DNA from: Limnoperna fortunei
Lineage: Eukaryota > Mollusca > Bivalvia > Mytilida > Modiolidae
Assembly (NCBI GenBank): GCA_944474755.1
Contig: OX104124.1
Location: 41,679,342-41,743,341 of the forward strand
DNA: 64,000 nucleotides
Direction of reading: 5' to 3'
The translations under genes were made by a program, and so were the position numbers. Below are positions 62,728 to 64,000 of the stretch, in pieces; positions within the stretch are counted from its first letter, which is position 1; the number at the start of each line of letters is the position of its first letter. The notes beneath the pieces are model-generated. The model made no database searches. It was not told the origin of the DNA and saw only the letters and a program-made list of their open reading frames with translations.

Positions 62728-63355
62728 ATTATGTCTCCCAGACGAAGTTTTGGGAGGCATAAAGTTTTTGTCCGGTTTCTTATTATAATGTCTCCCAGAC
62801 GAAGTTTTGGGAGGCATACTGTTTTTGTCCGGTTTCTTATTATAATGTTTCCCAGACGAAGTTCTGGGAGGCATAATGTTTTTGTCCGGTTTCTTATTAT
62901 AATGTCTCCCAGACGAAGTTTTGGGAAGCATAATGTTTTTTTGTCCGGTTTCTTATTATAATGTCTCCCAGACGAACTTAAGGGAGGCATAATGTTTTTG
63001 TCCGGTTTTTTATTATTATGTCTCCCAGACGAAGTTTTAGGAGGCATAATGTTTTTGTCCGGTTTTTTATTATTATGTCTCCCAGACGAAGTTTTAGGAG
63101 GCATAATGTTTTTGTCCGGTTTTTTATTATTATGTCTCCCAGACGAAGTTTTAGGAGGCATAATGTTTTTGTCCGGTTTCTTATTATAATGTTTCCCAGA
63201 CGAAGTTTTAGGAGGCATAATGTTTTTGTCCGGTGTTTTATTATTATGTCTCCTAGACGAAGTTTTGGGAGGCATAATGTTTTTGTCCGGTTTCTTATTA
63301 TTATGTCTATTAAACGAAGTTTTAGGAGAAATATTGTTTTTGACCGGTTTCTAAT
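62728..63355. repeat. About 59-bp tandem array, about 11 units, in GH16 intron 10
   Basis: Unit: GTCTCCCAGACGAAGTTTTG, GGAGGCATAATGTTTTTGTC and CGGTTTCTTATTATAAT. Each unit contains CTCCCA...TGGGAG, which can form a small stem around CGAAG. Long open frames on both strands come from the near-60-bp period and are not genes. Confidence 0.93.
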
Positions 63356-64000
63356 TATTCTTCTTCTTCTTTCTTTCTATTATCTTTCCGCTCAATCTTG
63401 TCGGCATGGTTCTGAGATGCAATGTCAAATCAATATGAAACTTTGGGAACATATTAGTGGTGACATGAAGATTTGCAGTCCATTTTTGGAATTTTAAAAT
63501 GTCTGCCGTTTATATAGGACATTTCATTGTCTTGGTAAAAAAGTATATTTGGGGGTTTTCAACATGCTCAAGAATATACTGGCAATGGGGGTTCGTTTTG
63601 GGAGACATTTGTGGTGGCACTCCAAAACAGTTATTACTTGTCCTATTCTTGCAGTGCTATATTCATGCCGTTATATAGTGGTATCGTTTCATTATTTTTA
63701 TTGAGAACGCTTTTTGAAAAGAATAATTTTCAAAAAATATACATTTAACCAACTATCAAATGTTACTACCCTACATTGGTCCATCCGGATATCCAGGCTA
63801 ACTAGGCGTTGCAATCAAGACTGTATATAGAATTCACAAAAATCGGAACATATCTTAGCCATATTCGTCCTGGTTCCGGATATAGGCGGAAATTAAAACT
63901 GACAGATATAAGTAAAAAAATATACAATCTGTTGATTTCTTTGACATATTCTTCACAGAATCCTTAAATGACAATTAGATCCATGTGATGCTTGGGACAA
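63356..64000. other. Intron sequence to the window end
   Basis: Presumably the rest of GH16 intron 10. I looked for the C-terminal GH16 block expected after exon 10 (family motif around W..G..MAPFD) and found none. Confidence 0.45.

Noticed and set aside
62646..63497. Long repetitive open frames on both strands
   Set aside because: They arise from the 59-bp array, are basic repeats on both strands at once, and have no start context or splice logic.

Overview
This window is animal nuclear DNA, most likely from a bivalve or other mollusc. Genes are broken into small exons by long AT-rich introns with GT-AG borders, and there are no bacterial operons. A tRNA-derived SINE recurs about two dozen times. 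A GGGCAATAACTC-type repeat of the kind I associate with mollusc genomes is present. The best-recognised genes (GAPR-1-like CAP protein, CYP2-like P450, CBM39+GH16 beta-1,3-glucanase) fit a mollusc. The species cannot be read from the sequence.

Layout. 1-5.5 kb: repeats only (MITE, SINEs, a 30-bp satellite). 5.58-9.70 kb: four coding exons of a GAPR-1-like CAP protein with an in-frame TAA in exon 2; its second intron holds a 40-bp tandem array. 9.7-19.4 kb: no intact gene; a decayed Tc1/mariner copy and a 3.27-kb foldback element with a 6-bp target duplication. 19.45-20.93 kb: an intact intronless P450. 24.22-24.47 kb: a small secreted cysteine-rich protein. 29.88-48.50 kb: an unrecognised secreted cysteine-rich protein of 217 residues assembled from eight exons, three of them microexons of 15, 18 and 12 nt; intron 1 hosts a decayed transposon with an antisense transposase, and intron 3 begins with a 3.2-kb array of 41-bp units. 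52.18-62.50 kb: ten exons of a GH16 beta-1,3-glucanase with catalytic glutamates present; the 3' end lies beyond the window.

The most unusual signal is that, in two unrelated genes (exon 3 of the secreted gene, exon 9 of the GH16 gene), an intron opens with a tandem array whose unit is a copy of that very exon-intron junction. The real 5' splice site is therefore followed by about 78 and 5 further copies, many still GT-intact. In the 41-bp array every unit also looks like a tiny pseudo-exon (AG, 11 nt, GTAAGT), in a gene that uses genuine microexons.

The genes share no obvious pathway. The GH16 protein, the two cysteine-rich proteins and the CAP protein would suit digestion, mucosal or immune roles, but this is inference. 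All exon models come from reading frame, phase and splice borders alone, without transcripts.
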